The notes under the pieces were generated by a model. The model ran no database searches and had not been told where the DNA came from. It worked only from the letters and a program-made list of their open reading frames with translations. DNA of 64,000 bases from Kiloniella litopenaei. Lineage in GTDB: Bacteria; Pseudomonadota; Alphaproteobacteria; Kiloniellales; Kiloniellaceae. This document shows positions 37,241-46,604 of this stretch, piece after piece. Position numbers and translations under genes: made by a program. Each line of letters opens with the position of its first letter. The stretch's first letter is position 1. The DNA is taken from the NCBI RefSeq assembly GCF_000982415.1, contig NZ_LANI01000020.1, forward strand, positions 1 to 64,000, given 5' to 3'.

Positions 37241-37798
37241 ATGACCTTACTAAAGATATCAAAAATGGGGCATCCTGTTTTACGCCAGGTTGCATCGCCT
37301 GTTCCTGATCCGACGATGCCGGAAATTCGCGCGCTGGTCGAAAACATGGTTGAGACCATGAAAGAGGTTGGTGGTACAGGTATCGCTGCCCCACAGGTTT
37401 TCGAGTCGAAACGCATTTTTACCTTCTTTGTGTCGGAAGAACGTGCCAAAGCAGAGGCGGAACGGCTAGGGATTTCATTAGAGGGTGAGGTAGGGGTGCC
37501 TTTGACGGTTCTGGTGAACCCGGAAATCGATTTTATTGGTGATCAAATAGATGAAGGTTGGGAAGGCTGTCTGTCTATTCCCGGATTGATGGGGAAAGTG
37601 CCTCGCCATCGATCAATTCGCTATCGTGGTTCAGGGCTTGATGGTAAGCTTATAGAGCGTGAGGCCTCGGGATTTCATGCGCGTGTTGTTCAGCATGAAT
37701 ATGACCATTTGGATGGTATTCTCTACCCTGAACGAATGAAGGATATTAAATCGCTTATTTTTTCGTCAGAGATCGGGTATCAACAGCCTAATGAATAA
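37241..37798 (+). CDS. def: Peptide deformylase
   Basis: This 185-residue metalloprotease removes the formyl group from nascent Met. Motif 1 GTGIAAPQ (45-52), motif 2 EGCLS (108-112, Cys110 metal ligand) and motif 3 HEYDH (152-156) are all intact, so it should be active. A short insertion around residues 65-80 distinguishes it from E. coli Def. It lies 34 bp upstream of the COQ9-family gene and probably shares its transcript. Confidence 0.93.
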   Translation: MTLLKISKMGHPVLRQVASPVPDPTMPEIRALVENMVETMKEVGGTGIAAPQVFESKRIFTFFVSEERAKAEAERLGISLEGEVGVPLTVLVNPEIDFIGDQIDEGWEGCLSIPGLMGKVPRHRSIRYRGSGLDGKLIEREASGFHARVVQHEYDHLDGILYPERMKDIKSLIFSSEIGYQQPNE

Positions 37799-37832
37799 AG
37801 CCATATAATCTGGAAGTTTAGAGGGTCGTACT

Positions 37833-38471
37833 ATGAGCGAAGCAAAAAAAGCCCAGCTGTTAAAAGCTCTGTTATCTATTGTTCCTTTCGAGGGGTGGAG
37901 TGAATCTGCTCTGACAGAAGCTGGGGCCAGTTGCGATCTTTCTTCACAAGATATTTCCATTCTCTTTCCAAGGGGTGTTACCGATGTGTTGCGGTTTTAT
38001 AACCAGCAACTTGATCACAAGGTGATGGAAACGCTGGAAAAAAACGGTTTGGCGGACATGAAAGTGCGTGATCGGATTACCCTGGCTGTGCGAACCAAAC
38101 TGGAACTGATGACGCCGGATCGCGAAGCCATTCGCAAGGGCGTGAGCTTTTTCACAATGCCGCTAAAGGCAAGCGAGGGAATGCATAACGTATATGACAC
38201 AGTTGATGCCATGTGGTTGGCTGCGGGAGATACGTCCACGGACTATAACTTCTATAGCAAGCGGTTGTTGCTAGCGGGTGTCTATAGTTCGACCCTTTTG
38301 TTCTGGTTAGATGATAGTTCTGAAAATTTTGAAAAAACCTGGGCCTTCCTTGATCGGCGTATTGCCGAGGTACTCAAAATCGGGGGGACATTAGGAAAAA
38401 CCATCGGCAAAATAAGTGCGTTGGCCAATAAATTTCAGACCTGTTCTCCTTTTGCCAAAAAGAACCTTTAG
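37833..38471 (+). CDS. COQ9-family protein (rpsU-divergently transcribed protein)
   Basis: This is a 212-residue COQ9-like protein. The N-terminal part looks like a TetR-type HTH (GWSESALTEAGASCDLSSQD), while the C-terminal part contains the family pattern DTVDAMWLAAGDTSTDYNFYSKR followed by LLLAGVYSSTLLFWL, the lipid-binding COQ9 fold. Mitochondrial COQ9 binds quinone precursors and helps the COQ7 hydroxylase. It follows def, with rpsU divergent, as in many alphaproteobacteria. A role in ubiquinone synthesis is by family. Confidence 0.9.
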   Translation: MSEAKKAQLLKALLSIVPFEGWSESALTEAGASCDLSSQDISILFPRGVTDVLRFYNQQLDHKVMETLEKNGLADMKVRDRITLAVRTKLELMTPDREAIRKGVSFFTMPLKASEGMHNVYDTVDAMWLAAGDTSTDYNFYSKRLLLAGVYSSTLLFWLDDSSENFEKTWAFLDRRIAEVLKIGGTLGKTIGKISALANKFQTCSPFAKKNL

Positions 38472-38495
38472 AAAAACTACGTACTTTTTCTTGGT

Positions 38496-39350
38496 TTATT
38501 CAGAAATTTGATCGCAAAATAATTTTTTGAGCCAGCGATTGGCTGACTGATTACGCCCTTGTGTATTGATGACAAACTCTTGGCCTTTAGGAGCTGATTT
38601 CACTTTCCAGCCTTTGGGGGTTGCTGCCCACTTGTCTGTTTTCAGGTGGTAAGAGAGCGCCGGTGTCGGATCGGCAAACCATTTAGGTAAGTGCCAGATA
38701 GATCGTGTAGAACAAGCAGCCGTCAAAATTCTATCGTCATTTATTTGAGAGAAAATCCCGCCGCCTGGAATATTCAGTTCCTGCGTGCCGATTTTAAGAT
38801 TATCTCTGGCGATATAGAGAGTATTGTTTACCCCGAAAGAATGGGTGAGATGAGGGTGATCGGCATAGGCTGGATAGTGTTTTGCAGCCGTATGAATATC
38901 GGTGCCGATATTGATTACTTCCTGAATTTGTAACCAGCCATAGATTACGTGTAGATCTGGCTCTTTGGGTAAGGGATGAAGCTTTTCATCGACACGTCTG
39001 AACCAACCAAAGAATAGAAATAGATCCCCGACAGTAACACCTTGATTGCTTAAATGTTGCTGAGCCGCGCCATATTGTCCAAAACAACAGTTCCAATCGG
39101 GATGGCGAGGAAGACTGTCGGGATAAATATCCGGGTCCAAGTGGGTACTGTCATTTGGGGAAATTTTTTTGTGTTTTAGCTGATCAATGATAGCCCCGAG
39201 ATGTCCGATCGGGGAGGCAATATCTTGATAGGTTTTGGGGCCCATGGGGTGGGGGATCGGCAGAGAAAACATTTTGCCATTGGGCAGAATAGGACTTGGG
39301 CCACCACCATATTGGGCATCAAAGCCTTTTCTGCTCAGGATAATACGCAT
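38496..39350 (-). CDS. Nmad3-family putative nucleotide modification protein
   Basis: This 284-residue protein starts MRIILSRKGFDAQYGGGPSP and contains HLDPDIYPDSLPR, FGQYGAAQQHLSNQGV and GDLFLFFGWFR. I recognise this as the Nmad3 (nucleotide modification associated domain 3) pattern, a family predicted from genome context to work in DNA base hypermodification or related conflict systems. Biochemical activity is not established. It sits alone between coq9 and purK, well outside the accessory island, 16 bp from purK in the same direction. Confidence 0.75.
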   Translation of the reverse strand: MRIILSRKGFDAQYGGGPSPILPNGKMFSLPIPHPMGPKTYQDIASPIGHLGAIIDQLKHKKISPNDSTHLDPDIYPDSLPRHPDWNCCFGQYGAAQQHLSNQGVTVGDLFLFFGWFRRVDEKLHPLPKEPDLHVIYGWLQIQEVINIGTDIHTAAKHYPAYADHPHLTHSFGVNNTLYIARDNLKIGTQELNIPGGGIFSQINDDRILTAACSTRSIWHLPKWFADPTPALSYHLKTDKWAATPKGWKVKSAPKGQEFVINTQGRNQSANRWLKKLFCDQISE

Positions 39351-39366
39351 TTAAATGCAGTATCTA

Positions 39367-40467
39367 TCAATTCCGCGGTATTATACGGGTAAAGTGCCCC
39401 ATTTTCCTGCCGGGTTTAGCTTCGTCCTTGCCATAAAGATGTAACTTGGTTGCTGGATCAGAGAGTATCTCTTCCCACTTTTCGACGTCATCACCCAACA
39501 GGTTTGTCATAACCGCATCAGAATGGCGGAAAACGGAACCCAAATTTACGCCTGCGATCGAACGAATGAATTGTTCAAACTGGGATGTAACGCAGGCATC
39601 CATAGACCAATGGCCGGAGTTGTGTGGACGAGGGGCCATTTCGTTGACCAGAATTTCATCGTCTGTTGTGACAAACATTTCAACGGCCATCATACCGACG
39701 AGTTCCATCTCTTCGGCCATATGCCGTGCGAGAGCCTCTGCACGATCACTGATTTTTTGAGAAATACGTGCGGGTACGATTGTTTGATCCAGAATGTGAT
39801 TCTTGTGGCGATTTTCTACGGGTATGTATGCTTGGCAGTCACCCTGAATGCTTCGCGCGACAATAACCGAAATTTCCATGCGGAAATCTACAAGGGCTTC
39901 GACAACAAGTTCTGCCTGTTCTAAGTTTGGAGCAACAGCATTCCAGGCATCCGTTAAATCAGTTTCTGCAGAAATAAAGGTTTGTCCTTTGCCATCGTAA
40001 CCCATTTCTGTGGTTTTCAGAATACACGGACGCCCCATATCCCTGACAACACGGTCAAGCGACCCCGGATTTGTAACCTCCATATACCGTGTTGTCGGAA
40101 CGTTGATAGAGTTACAGAAGTCTTTTTCGCGTAATCTGTTTTGGCAAATATGCAGTACGTTTGGCCCTGGATTTACAGGGACACGATCAATCAGGAACGC
40201 GGCTGTTTTTGCCGGAACGTTTTCAAATTCATAGGTAACGACATCAACGTGTTCTGCAAACGCAGCAAGCGCCTTTTCATCGTCATAAGCTGCGGTTGTC
40301 GTAAACCTGGAGACTTCGCTAGCGGGACTATCTGCTTCGGGGCAATAGATATGGCAATGATAGCCTAACTCAGCAGCTGCAGAGGCAGCCATTCGTCCAA
40401 GTTGTCCGCCACCTAGGATACCAATAATCGAACCTGGGGCGAGGGGGGCTGAAAGCGATTTGCTCAT
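39367..40467 (-). CDS. purK: 5-(carboxyamino)imidazole ribonucleotide synthase
   Basis: This 366-residue ATP-grasp enzyme converts AIR, ATP and bicarbonate to N5-CAIR in purine synthesis. GILGGGQLGRMAASAAAELG near the N-terminus is the PurK Rossmann loop; EMGYDGKGQ and VEMFVTTDDEILVNEMAPRP give ATP-grasp elements, and HNSGHW is typical. The ATG at 40467 is chosen because GGAG lies 9 nt upstream; a longer GTG form from 40482 would overlap that site. It follows purE by 54 nt in a purEK operon. Confidence 0.95.
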   Translation of the reverse strand: MSKSLSAPLAPGSIIGILGGGQLGRMAASAAAELGYHCHIYCPEADSPASEVSRFTTTAAYDDEKALAAFAEHVDVVTYEFENVPAKTAAFLIDRVPVNPGPNVLHICQNRLREKDFCNSINVPTTRYMEVTNPGSLDRVVRDMGRPCILKTTEMGYDGKGQTFISAETDLTDAWNAVAPNLEQAELVVEALVDFRMEISVIVARSIQGDCQAYIPVENRHKNHILDQTIVPARISQKISDRAEALARHMAEEMELVGMMAVEMFVTTDDEILVNEMAPRPHNSGHWSMDACVTSQFEQFIRSIAGVNLGSVFRHSDAVMTNLLGDDVEKWEEILSDPATKLHLYGKDEAKPGRKMGHFTRIIPRN

Positions 40468-40521
40468 AATCGTTGTCTCCACGGATGTCCGTAAAACGTT
40501 GCCGAATAATAGATGTTTTAA

Positions 40522-41019
40522 CTATAGGATATCAACTGGTTCAATCGCGACAGCATTACTTTGTTTTTGACGCCAACTATCTAGAGCTTTCGCAATGTTT
40601 TCATCTTGTAGCGCCAGTACTGAACCGGACAAGAGGGCGGCATTAATCGCACCGGCCTTGCCAATCGCCAGTGTCCCGACGGGAACGCCACCCGGCATCT
40701 GAACAATAGAAAGCAGGCTGTCTTGTCCCTTTAGACTTTTGCTTTCGATGGGAACGCCAAATACAGGTAAGGGGGTCATGGCAGCTGCCATACCTGGTAA
40801 ATGAGCAGCGCCACCTGCCCCAGCAATGATAATATTCAAGCCCCTATCGCGTGCTGTTGTCGCGTATTCGACCAGGCGATCCGGCGTTCTGTGAGCGGAT
40901 ACAATACGTTTCTCGTAAGATATGCCTAGGGCTTCGAGGGTTTCGGCCGCATGCTTCATCGTAGGCCAATCAGACTGACTACCCATGATTATACCAACTT
41001 GCGGAGACTTCTCGGACAT
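40522..41019 (-). CDS. purE: N5-CAIR mutase
   Basis: This is a 165-residue class I Pur[20 protein letters not shown] and SAHRTPDRL are the family signatures, and [20 protein letters not shown] forms the substrate loop. It converts N5-CAIR to CAIR. The start at 41019 has AGGAT 7 nt upstream; the open frame to 41055 is less likely. First gene of the purEK operon. Confidence 0.95.
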   Translation of the reverse strand: MSEKSPQVGIIMGSQSDWPTMKHAAETLEALGISYEKRIVSAHRTPDRLVEYATTARDRGLNIIIAGAGGAAHLPGMAAAMTPLPVFGVPIESKSLKGQDSLLSIVQMPGGVPVGTLAIGKAGAINAALLSGSVLALQDENIAKALDSWRQKQSNAVAIEPVDIL

Positions 41020-41277
41020 TGCTTTATCCTGGTTTTGCTGTGTATCGGAGCGCATTATTAAGACGTGTGATAAAAGAAGGCAAGTAAAGAGAACACTAAG
41101 TTTTGACTGCGAATTGTTGTGAGAGGCTGTTTTTTAGTAACGTTATGTAAAATGATTCTATATAAAGTCCATAAAGTATTTATTTTTATGTCTTCTTGTT
41201 TGGTGAGATGACTTTAAAATAATTGATGTTCTGGCAGGAAGCCGGAATGAAAATAAAGCAAAGGGATTGCTTGTAGA

Positions 41278-42036
41278 ATGAAGGTCCAAAGACCAACCGG
41301 TGGAACTGGCTCTGTGAGCAGTGTCGGGCGTGTTTCAGCCGCACCGACTGTAAAGCCTGCAAAAAAAGTCGACGAAGTGTCCGATGCGACAGCACCTGTA
41401 GATGTCGCCTCAATTGGGGGTATCCCCGAAGCTGAGTTCACGCCAAAAGTTCGGGCCGCGATCGAAAAGCTGATGAAAGAGGTGCAAGACGTTCGGCAAG
41501 AGCTAGATCAGGCAAAGAAAAGGGTCGATTATCTTGAGAAGCTTGCAGATCAGGATGTTTTAACGCCCGTTCTCAATCGCCGTGCTTTCGTTCGGGAACT
41601 TGATCGAATGATGGCTTATAGCGAACGCTATGAAGTTCCCGGAAGTGTTATTTACATTGATGTGAATGGCATGAAAGAGATTAACGACGGCTTGGGCCAT
41701 GAAGCGGGGGATGAAGCAATAAAGCATGTGGCCTCTACTCTGCTCAGGAATGTACGTTCATCAGATATCGTTGGACGATTGGGCGGCGATGAGTTTGGGG
41801 TGATTTTACTGCAAGCGCCACCGGATATTGCCGCTGAAAAGGCACAGTTTTTATCTGGCGAAGTTGCCAAGACGCCCTTTGATTACGAGGGGAATTCGGT
41901 GAATGTTCATGTATCCCATGGTGTTCACAGCTTCCAGGGGGGAGATGCGGACGCAGCTCTCAAAGCGGCGGATATGGCAATGTACGAGCAGAAAAAGGCC
42001 AAGCAAGAAGTTTCAGGAGAAACGGACGCTTCTTAG
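41278..42036 (+). CDS. GGDEF-domain diguanylate cyclase
   Basis: This is a 252-residue protein. A disordered N-terminus (to about 55) is followed by a coiled coil (VRQELDQAKKRVDYLEKL, about 75-95) and a GGDEF domain. The catalytic motif RLGGDEFGVIL is intact and the inhibitory I-site RSSD sits five residues before it, so it should make c-di-GMP and be product-inhibited. No TM segment or PAS/GAF sensor is visible. The start has only a weak ribosome site. Confidence 0.88.
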   Translation: MKVQRPTGGTGSVSSVGRVSAAPTVKPAKKVDEVSDATAPVDVASIGGIPEAEFTPKVRAAIEKLMKEVQDVRQELDQAKKRVDYLEKLADQDVLTPVLNRRAFVRELDRMMAYSERYEVPGSVIYIDVNGMKEINDGLGHEAGDEAIKHVASTLLRNVRSSDIVGRLGGDEFGVILLQAPPDIAAEKAQFLSGEVAKTPFDYEGNSVNVHVSHGVHSFQGGDADAALKAADMAMYEQKKAKQEVSGETDAS

Positions 42037-42087
42037 GCATCGAATAAAATTAGCTTATGTTTTGAGATTTGTTGAGAGCGTAATGCT

Positions 42088-42303
42088 TTAGGCTATGATA
42101 TCGGGTAACAGCTGACTTTCAATTCTGTTCATGCTGTCTTTGAGGTTAAGCTTTTTCTTTTTCAATCTTACGAGCTGTAATTGATCAAATGGGGCGTGTT
42201 CTTGCAGGCGGGCGATAACATCATCCATGTCTCGATGTTCCTGTTTAAGCCTTTCAAGTTCTTCGATTAGCTCTTTTCTACTACTGCCTGTTGAATTTTC
42301 CAC
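42088..42303 (-). CDS. DUF465 (YdcH-like) small protein
   Basis: This is a 71-residue helical hairpin protein: ELERLKQEHRDMDDVIARL followed by LQLVRLKKKKLNLKD, the DUF465/YdcH pattern. Function is unknown. The start is GTG with no clear Shine-Dalgarno. A second DUF465 gene lies at 44173. Confidence 0.8.
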   Translation of the reverse strand: MENSTGSSRKELIEELERLKQEHRDMDDVIARLQEHAPFDQLQLVRLKKKKLNLKDSMNRIESQLLPDIIA

Positions 42304-42509
42304 GTGTCGGGGTCTCTTGAACTCACATTAACCAGAAGGAACTACTTATACTCTGACTTTAAAAATAAACATAGGTTTTGTGTAAGTTTTATTTCTATCG
42401 CGCCGGAAGTGGCAAGAAGAGACTGATTTGTTTTATTGCATAGCGTCATTTTGACAGCAGACAATGACGATTCGATAGTTTGTTCTTTATTCACAGTACG
42501 CTATAAGCT

Positions 42510-43064
42510 GTGGTGAAGATGTTTGATCAAAGCCAGTTGCCGATAAACCCTTTTTGGAACTTCTCTCTTGATGTCTATGGACAACAAGGGGTTGCCCCTG
42601 CCTGTCTGGTTTTACAGGAAAAATATGATCTGGACGTCAATCTATTGCTTTTTTGTTGCTGGGCCGGGTTCTGTGGGAAGCAACTGAACACGAAAGAGCT
42701 GTCCGGTTTGATATCTGGCATAGAAAAGTGGCGAGACCATGTGATCCAGCCATTGCGTGATATTCGAACATGGATGAAATCAGAAACAATTAATGGGTTT
42801 CGTCACACAGAAGGATTACGCAGTCTTGTTAAGGACTCGGAATTATGGGCTGAAGCTTTACAACAGAACTTCATGCACTTGCATATGACCTTGCGACCTG
42901 CGTTGCTACCTTCGTCTGAAATGGCAGCAAAAAACATGGTTCTCTATTTGGAACTATGTGAAGTTGATGCCATTGGAACAGCGGATTGCGCCGATTTAGC
43001 TGCAATTGTCCGCGGCGGTTTTCCCGAATTACCACCCTTGGAAGCCGTTTGGTTGTTTGAATAA
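42510..43064 (+). CDS. TIGR02444-family protein
   Basis: This 184-residue protein matches the TIGR02444 (DUF2390) pattern: NPFWNFSLDVYGQQGVAPACL, then LDVNLLLFCCWAGF and WRDHVIQPLRDIR. It is helical and cytoplasmic, with function unknown. Start may be GTG at 42510 or ATG at 42519; neither has a strong ribosome site. It converges with ubiX. Confidence 0.8.
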   Translation: MVKMFDQSQLPINPFWNFSLDVYGQQGVAPACLVLQEKYDLDVNLLLFCCWAGFCGKQLNTKELSGLISGIEKWRDHVIQPLRDIRTWMKSETINGFRHTEGLRSLVKDSELWAEALQQNFMHLHMTLRPALLPSSEMAAKNMVLYLELCEVDAIGTADCADLAAIVRGGFPELPPLEAVWLFE

Positions 43065-43196
43065 ATCAGCTCTTTTCGATCGGTAAATCCGGTAAAGCTC
43101 ACAGCGATTTTTTATACAGAAGTAACAGCCTGACATTAAGTGCTGACACCCATGTATTTTGTGAGAGTGTAAGCAAGTCTGGTGATGCCAGAAGAC

Positions 43197-43784
43197 TTAA
43201 TGTGCTGGCCGTTTTTTACTGTTTTCATCCCAACGGTTCATGCCGGGTATTTCTATATCAAACAGATCAAGAATTCTGCCCAAACTATAATCTACCATTT
43301 CGTTCAGATTATTCGGCTTGGCATAAAAAGCCGGGACAGGGGGGGCAATGATCGCCCCCAGTTCTGAAAGGTTAACCATTGTTCGTAGGTGTCCGGTATG
43401 AAGCGGGGTTTCCCGAACCATTAAAACCAGTTTTCGACGTTCTTTTAGAATTACATCTGCTGAGCGAGTCAAGAGACTCGAGGTAACACCGCTTGATATC
43501 TCTGACATGGTTCTAATGGAACAAGGGGCAATGACCATGCCGAGAGTCCGGTAAGAGCCGCTGGAAAGGCAGGCGGCGATGTCTTTGACATTATGGCTTA
43601 CATCAGCAAGGTTTTTAACATCTGAAACTTTGAGGTTACTTTCGTAAGTCAATGTGATTTCAGCAGAATTACTCATGATCAGATGAGTTTCAATGTCAGT
43701 AGGACGTAAAATTTCCAACAGGCGAATGCCATAGGTGACACCACTTGCACCGCTTATTCCGACAATAATTCTCTTCTTGGTCAT
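43197..43784 (-). CDS. ubiX: UbiX-family flavin prenyltransferase
   Basis: This is a 195-residue flavoprotein fold. IIVGISGASGVTYGIRLLEI is the UbiX N-terminal signature, and LLTRSADVILKERRKLVLMV with RETPLHTGHL is the prenyl-phosphate binding region. It makes prenylated FMN for UbiD decarboxylases in ubiquinone synthesis. No ubiD lies in this window. Monocistronic. Confidence 0.93.
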   Translation of the reverse strand: MTKKRIIVGISGASGVTYGIRLLEILRPTDIETHLIMSNSAEITLTYESNLKVSDVKNLADVSHNVKDIAACLSSGSYRTLGMVIAPCSIRTMSEISSGVTSSLLTRSADVILKERRKLVLMVRETPLHTGHLRTMVNLSELGAIIAPPVPAFYAKPNNLNEMVDYSLGRILDLFDIEIPGMNRWDENSKKRPAH

Positions 43785-44172
43785 AGGTAATTATCTTTCA
43801 TAAATATGATAAAAAAATGAAATATATGTTGTCAGACCCTTGGCAAGTTCGTCTGACAGGTCTAGCATATATGCACGCTGTCTTCTCAACAATGTTGTGG
43901 GTTTGGGTTGGTACGAAAAATACAAGATAATTGCGGTTGGGACGCTTTGGAAATATCCCATATCGTTAAGCCTAATAATGGGCCTGCTGTCTTGGTTTTG
44001 CCATTTCAAACACGATCAGTACTTCCTAACAATTTTTCAGGTATTGGAACGGAGATTTTTCATTAGAATTTCCGGTGCAATAACGATTCTTGAGAAAAGT
44101 ATTTGAAGTCATGATTCGCGACATTAAGTGTGATTGGTAGCAATTGAAACTTAGTATTAAAGGGAGACGAAT
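43785..44172. other. 390-bp intergenic region without a supported gene
   Basis: Short open frames on both strands (for example 43840-44106) lack ribosome sites and family features. I see no RNA gene or strong hairpin. The promoters of ubiX (leftward) and the DUF465 gene (rightward) must lie here. Confidence 0.4.
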
Positions 44173-44343
44173 ATGGCCACTGCCGAACGCATCGAGTCCT
44201 TGCGTACAAAACACGGTACTTTAGAGAGCGCTATTGATCAGGAGAGTATGCGCCCCCATCCCGATGAATCCCTATTGATGTCACTTAAAAAGCAAAAGCT
44301 TCGCGTTAAAGACGAAATGCAAATGTTAAGTGATCCCCACTAA
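44173..44343 (+). CDS. DUF465 (YdcH-like) small protein
   Basis: This 56-residue protein starts MATAERIESLRTKHGTLES, ending LKKQKLRVKDEMQMLSD; it is the helical hairpin of the DUF465 family, with the conserved LKKxKLxxKDE segment. AGGGAGA lies 6 nt upstream of the ATG. Function is unknown. A terminator follows at 44402. Confidence 0.82.
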   Translation: MATAERIESLRTKHGTLESAIDQESMRPHPDESLLMSLKKQKLRVKDEMQMLSDPH

Positions 44344-44401
44344 AACCCCCTAGAAAATGCCTGGGTATATTGCATACCTGATGCTTGCATTTAGATAGAT
44401 C

Positions 44402-44441
44402 AAAAACACTCGTTCGGTTTGTTCCGGGCGGGTGTTTTTTT
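44402..44441 (+). terminator. Terminator of the DUF465 gene
   Basis: AAAAACACTCG (44402-44412) pairs with CGGGTGTTTTT (44429-44439, one G-T pair) and runs into T's. Confidence 0.75.
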
Positions 44442-44614
44442 TGTTATCCTGTTTGTGAGCATTTTGTAAAACAATTAAAGGTTTTGTAAAATAATTATCT
44501 AAAAGTGGGCTTCTGCTTATTGGGAAATTTGATCCTCTGGGCAATATGCAGCAAGCTATCCTGACCGGTCGGGGAGGCTGGATAAAAAATATATAATCAT
44601 GTTGGGACAACATC

Positions 44615-46513
44615 ATGGGTTTATTTGATGACGTGCAGGCGCGTTCTTTAGCAAAACCGGAAATATTTTGGGCTGAAGCTGCATCGGAAATTGATTGGTA
44701 TAAACCATATACCAAAGTGCTGGATGGTTCAGATGCGCCATTTTATAGGTGGTTCAGCGGGGGGGAATTAAATACCTGTTATAACGCACTTGATCGGCAC
44801 GTAGAACAGGGGCGTGGTGAACAGACTGCCTTGATCTACGATAGCCCCGTAACTGATACAAAAGAAAACATTACCTATTCTGATCTGTTAAAGCGCGTCG
44901 CCAAATTTGCAGGCTCTCTGGCTCAATTGGGTGTTGCCAAGGGCGATCGGGTTATTATCTACATGCCGATGATACCGGAAGCCGCCGTCGCTATGCTGGC
45001 CTGTGCTCGGCTTGGTGCCGTGCATTCCGTCGTGTTTGGCGGATTTGCAGCTAACGAGTTAGCAACACGAATTGACGACTGTAGTCCCAAGGTAATTGTT
45101 TCTGCTTCTTGCGGCATAGAAGTGAGTAAGGTTATTCCCTATAAGCCTTTACTTGATGAGGCGATAGATCTCTCAACCCACAAACCGGATCATTGTGTTA
45201 TCTGGCAACGTCCGCAGATAGAAGCCTCTATGACAGCGGAGCGTGATGTTGATTGGGCAGAGATAGAGGGACAGGCATCAGCTGTGGATTGTGTTCCGGT
45301 CGCTGCGACTGATCCTCTTTATATTCTTTATACGTCGGGGACAACGGGGCAACCCAAAGGAATTGTTCGTGATAACGGTGGACATGCCGTTGCCCTGCAT
45401 TGGTCGATGAAGAATATATATAATGTCGAGCCGGGTGAAGTCTTTTGGGGCGCATCTGATGTCGGCTGGGTTGTCGGGCATTCCTATATTGTCTATGGGC
45501 CGTTGATCTATGGTGCAACTTCGGTCATGTACGAGGGAAAACCCGTTGGGACACCCGATCCGGGTGCTTTTTGGCGCGTTATTTCTGAACACAATGTTTC
45601 TGTTCTCTTTACCGCGCCCACAGCCTTTCGGGCAATCAGGCAACAGGATCCCGATGCAAGTTATCTGGATAAATATGATTTGTCTTGCTTTAGAACATTA
45701 TTCTTGGCCGGAGAGCGATGTGACCCTGATACATTGAACTGGGCACTTGATAAATTAAAAGTCCCCGTCATTGATCATTGGTGGCAAACGGAAACGGGGT
45801 GGCCGATTGCGTCAAACTGTTTGGGAATTGAGGAGCTACCAATTGTAGCAGGGTCACCAGCACGATCCGTTCCGGGGTGGGATGTACGCATTCTTGATGC
45901 TGATGATCATAGTGAAATGCCTGCCGGAGATATCGGGGCAATTGTTTGCAAGCTTCCATTGCCGCCTGGTACCTTTTCTACGCTTTGGAATGCCAAGGAA
46001 CGGCATCGCCAAGCCTATCTAACTGGCTTTCCGGGTTACTATGAAACAGGGGATGCGGGCTATAAAGATGAAAATGGCTATATCTACGTTATGTCCCGGA
46101 CGGATGATATCATTAATGTCGCGGGGCACCGTTTATCAACCGGCGCCATGGAAGAGGTACTCGCAGCACATGAGGATGTTGCGGAGTGTGCCGTTATTGG
46201 TGTTGCAGATAAGCTCAAAGGGCAGCTGCCATTAGGCTTTATGGTCTTAAAAGCAGGTGCGCAAAAATCCCATAGTGATGTCGTTGCAGAGGTTGTGCAG
46301 AAAGTCAGACATGATATCGGGCCAGTTGCGGCCTTCAAACTCGCCGTTGTTGTCGGGCGCTTGCCCAAGACGCGGTCAGGTAAAATCCTGCGCGCGACAA
46401 TGCGAAAAATTGCCGATAGCGAAGATTTTAAAGTTCCGGCAACAATAGATGACCCGGTTATTCTGGATGAAATCAGAGTAGCACTTCAAAGCATTGGGTA
46501 TGGAAACACGTAA
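44615..46513 (+). CDS. prpE: Propionyl-CoA synthetase (PrpE-like)
   Basis: This is a 632-residue acyl-CoA synthetase of the PrpE branch. FYRWFSGGELNTCYNALDRHV near residue 45 and YTSGTTGQPKGIVRDNGGH near 240 (the RDNGGH extension is characteristic of PrpE) identify it; TGDAGYKDENGYIYVMSRTDD and KTRSGKILR with the C-terminal acylated Lys are intact. It activates propionate (and probably other short acids). No prpBC methylcitrate genes lie nearby. A terminator follows at 46561. Confidence 0.9.
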   Translation: MGLFDDVQARSLAKPEIFWAEAASEIDWYKPYTKVLDGSDAPFYRWFSGGELNTCYNALDRHVEQGRGEQTALIYDSPVTDTKENITYSDLLKRVAKFAGSLAQLGVAKGDRVIIYMPMIPEAAVAMLACARLGAVHSVVFGGFAANELATRIDDCSPKVIVSASCGIEVSKVIPYKPLLDEAIDLSTHKPDHCVIWQRPQIEASMTAERDVDWAEIEGQASAVDCVPVAATDPLYILYTSGTTGQPKGIVRDNGGHAVALHWSMKNIYNVEPGEVFWGASDVGWVVGHSYIVYGPLIYGATSVMYEGKPVGTPDPGAFWRVISEHNVSVLFTAPTAFRAIRQQDPDASYLDKYDLSCFRTLFLAGERCDPDTLNWALDKLKVPVIDHWWQTETGWPIASNCLGIEELPIVAGSPARSVPGWDVRILDADDHSEMPAGDIGAIVCKLPLPPGTFSTLWNAKERHRQAYLTGFPGYYETGDAGYKDENGYIYVMSRTDDIINVAGHRLSTGAMEEVLAAHEDVAECAVIGVADKLKGQLPLGFMVLKAGAQKSHSDVVAEVVQKVRHDIGPVAAFKLAVVVGRLPKTRSGKILRATMRKIADSEDFKVPATIDDPVILDEIRVALQSIGYGNT

Positions 46514-46560
46514 AGCTTACGCATTTTGTGATCAATGATTTGTTTGTATTAGCATCAAAA

Positions 46561-46588
46561 AAAGGCCTCTTGGATAAGAGGCCTTTTT
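46561..46588. terminator. Bidirectional terminator between prpE and the TrcR-like gene
   Basis: AAAGGCCTCTT/AAGAGGCCTTT stem with a 4-nt loop, flanked by A's and T's, lies between convergent genes. Confidence 0.88.
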
Positions 46589-46604
46589 TAAAATCGTTTG
46601 CAGA

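Noticed and set aside
43840-44106. 88-aa hydrophobic open frame
   Set aside because: No ribosome site, no family pattern, and an open frame exists on the opposite strand as well.
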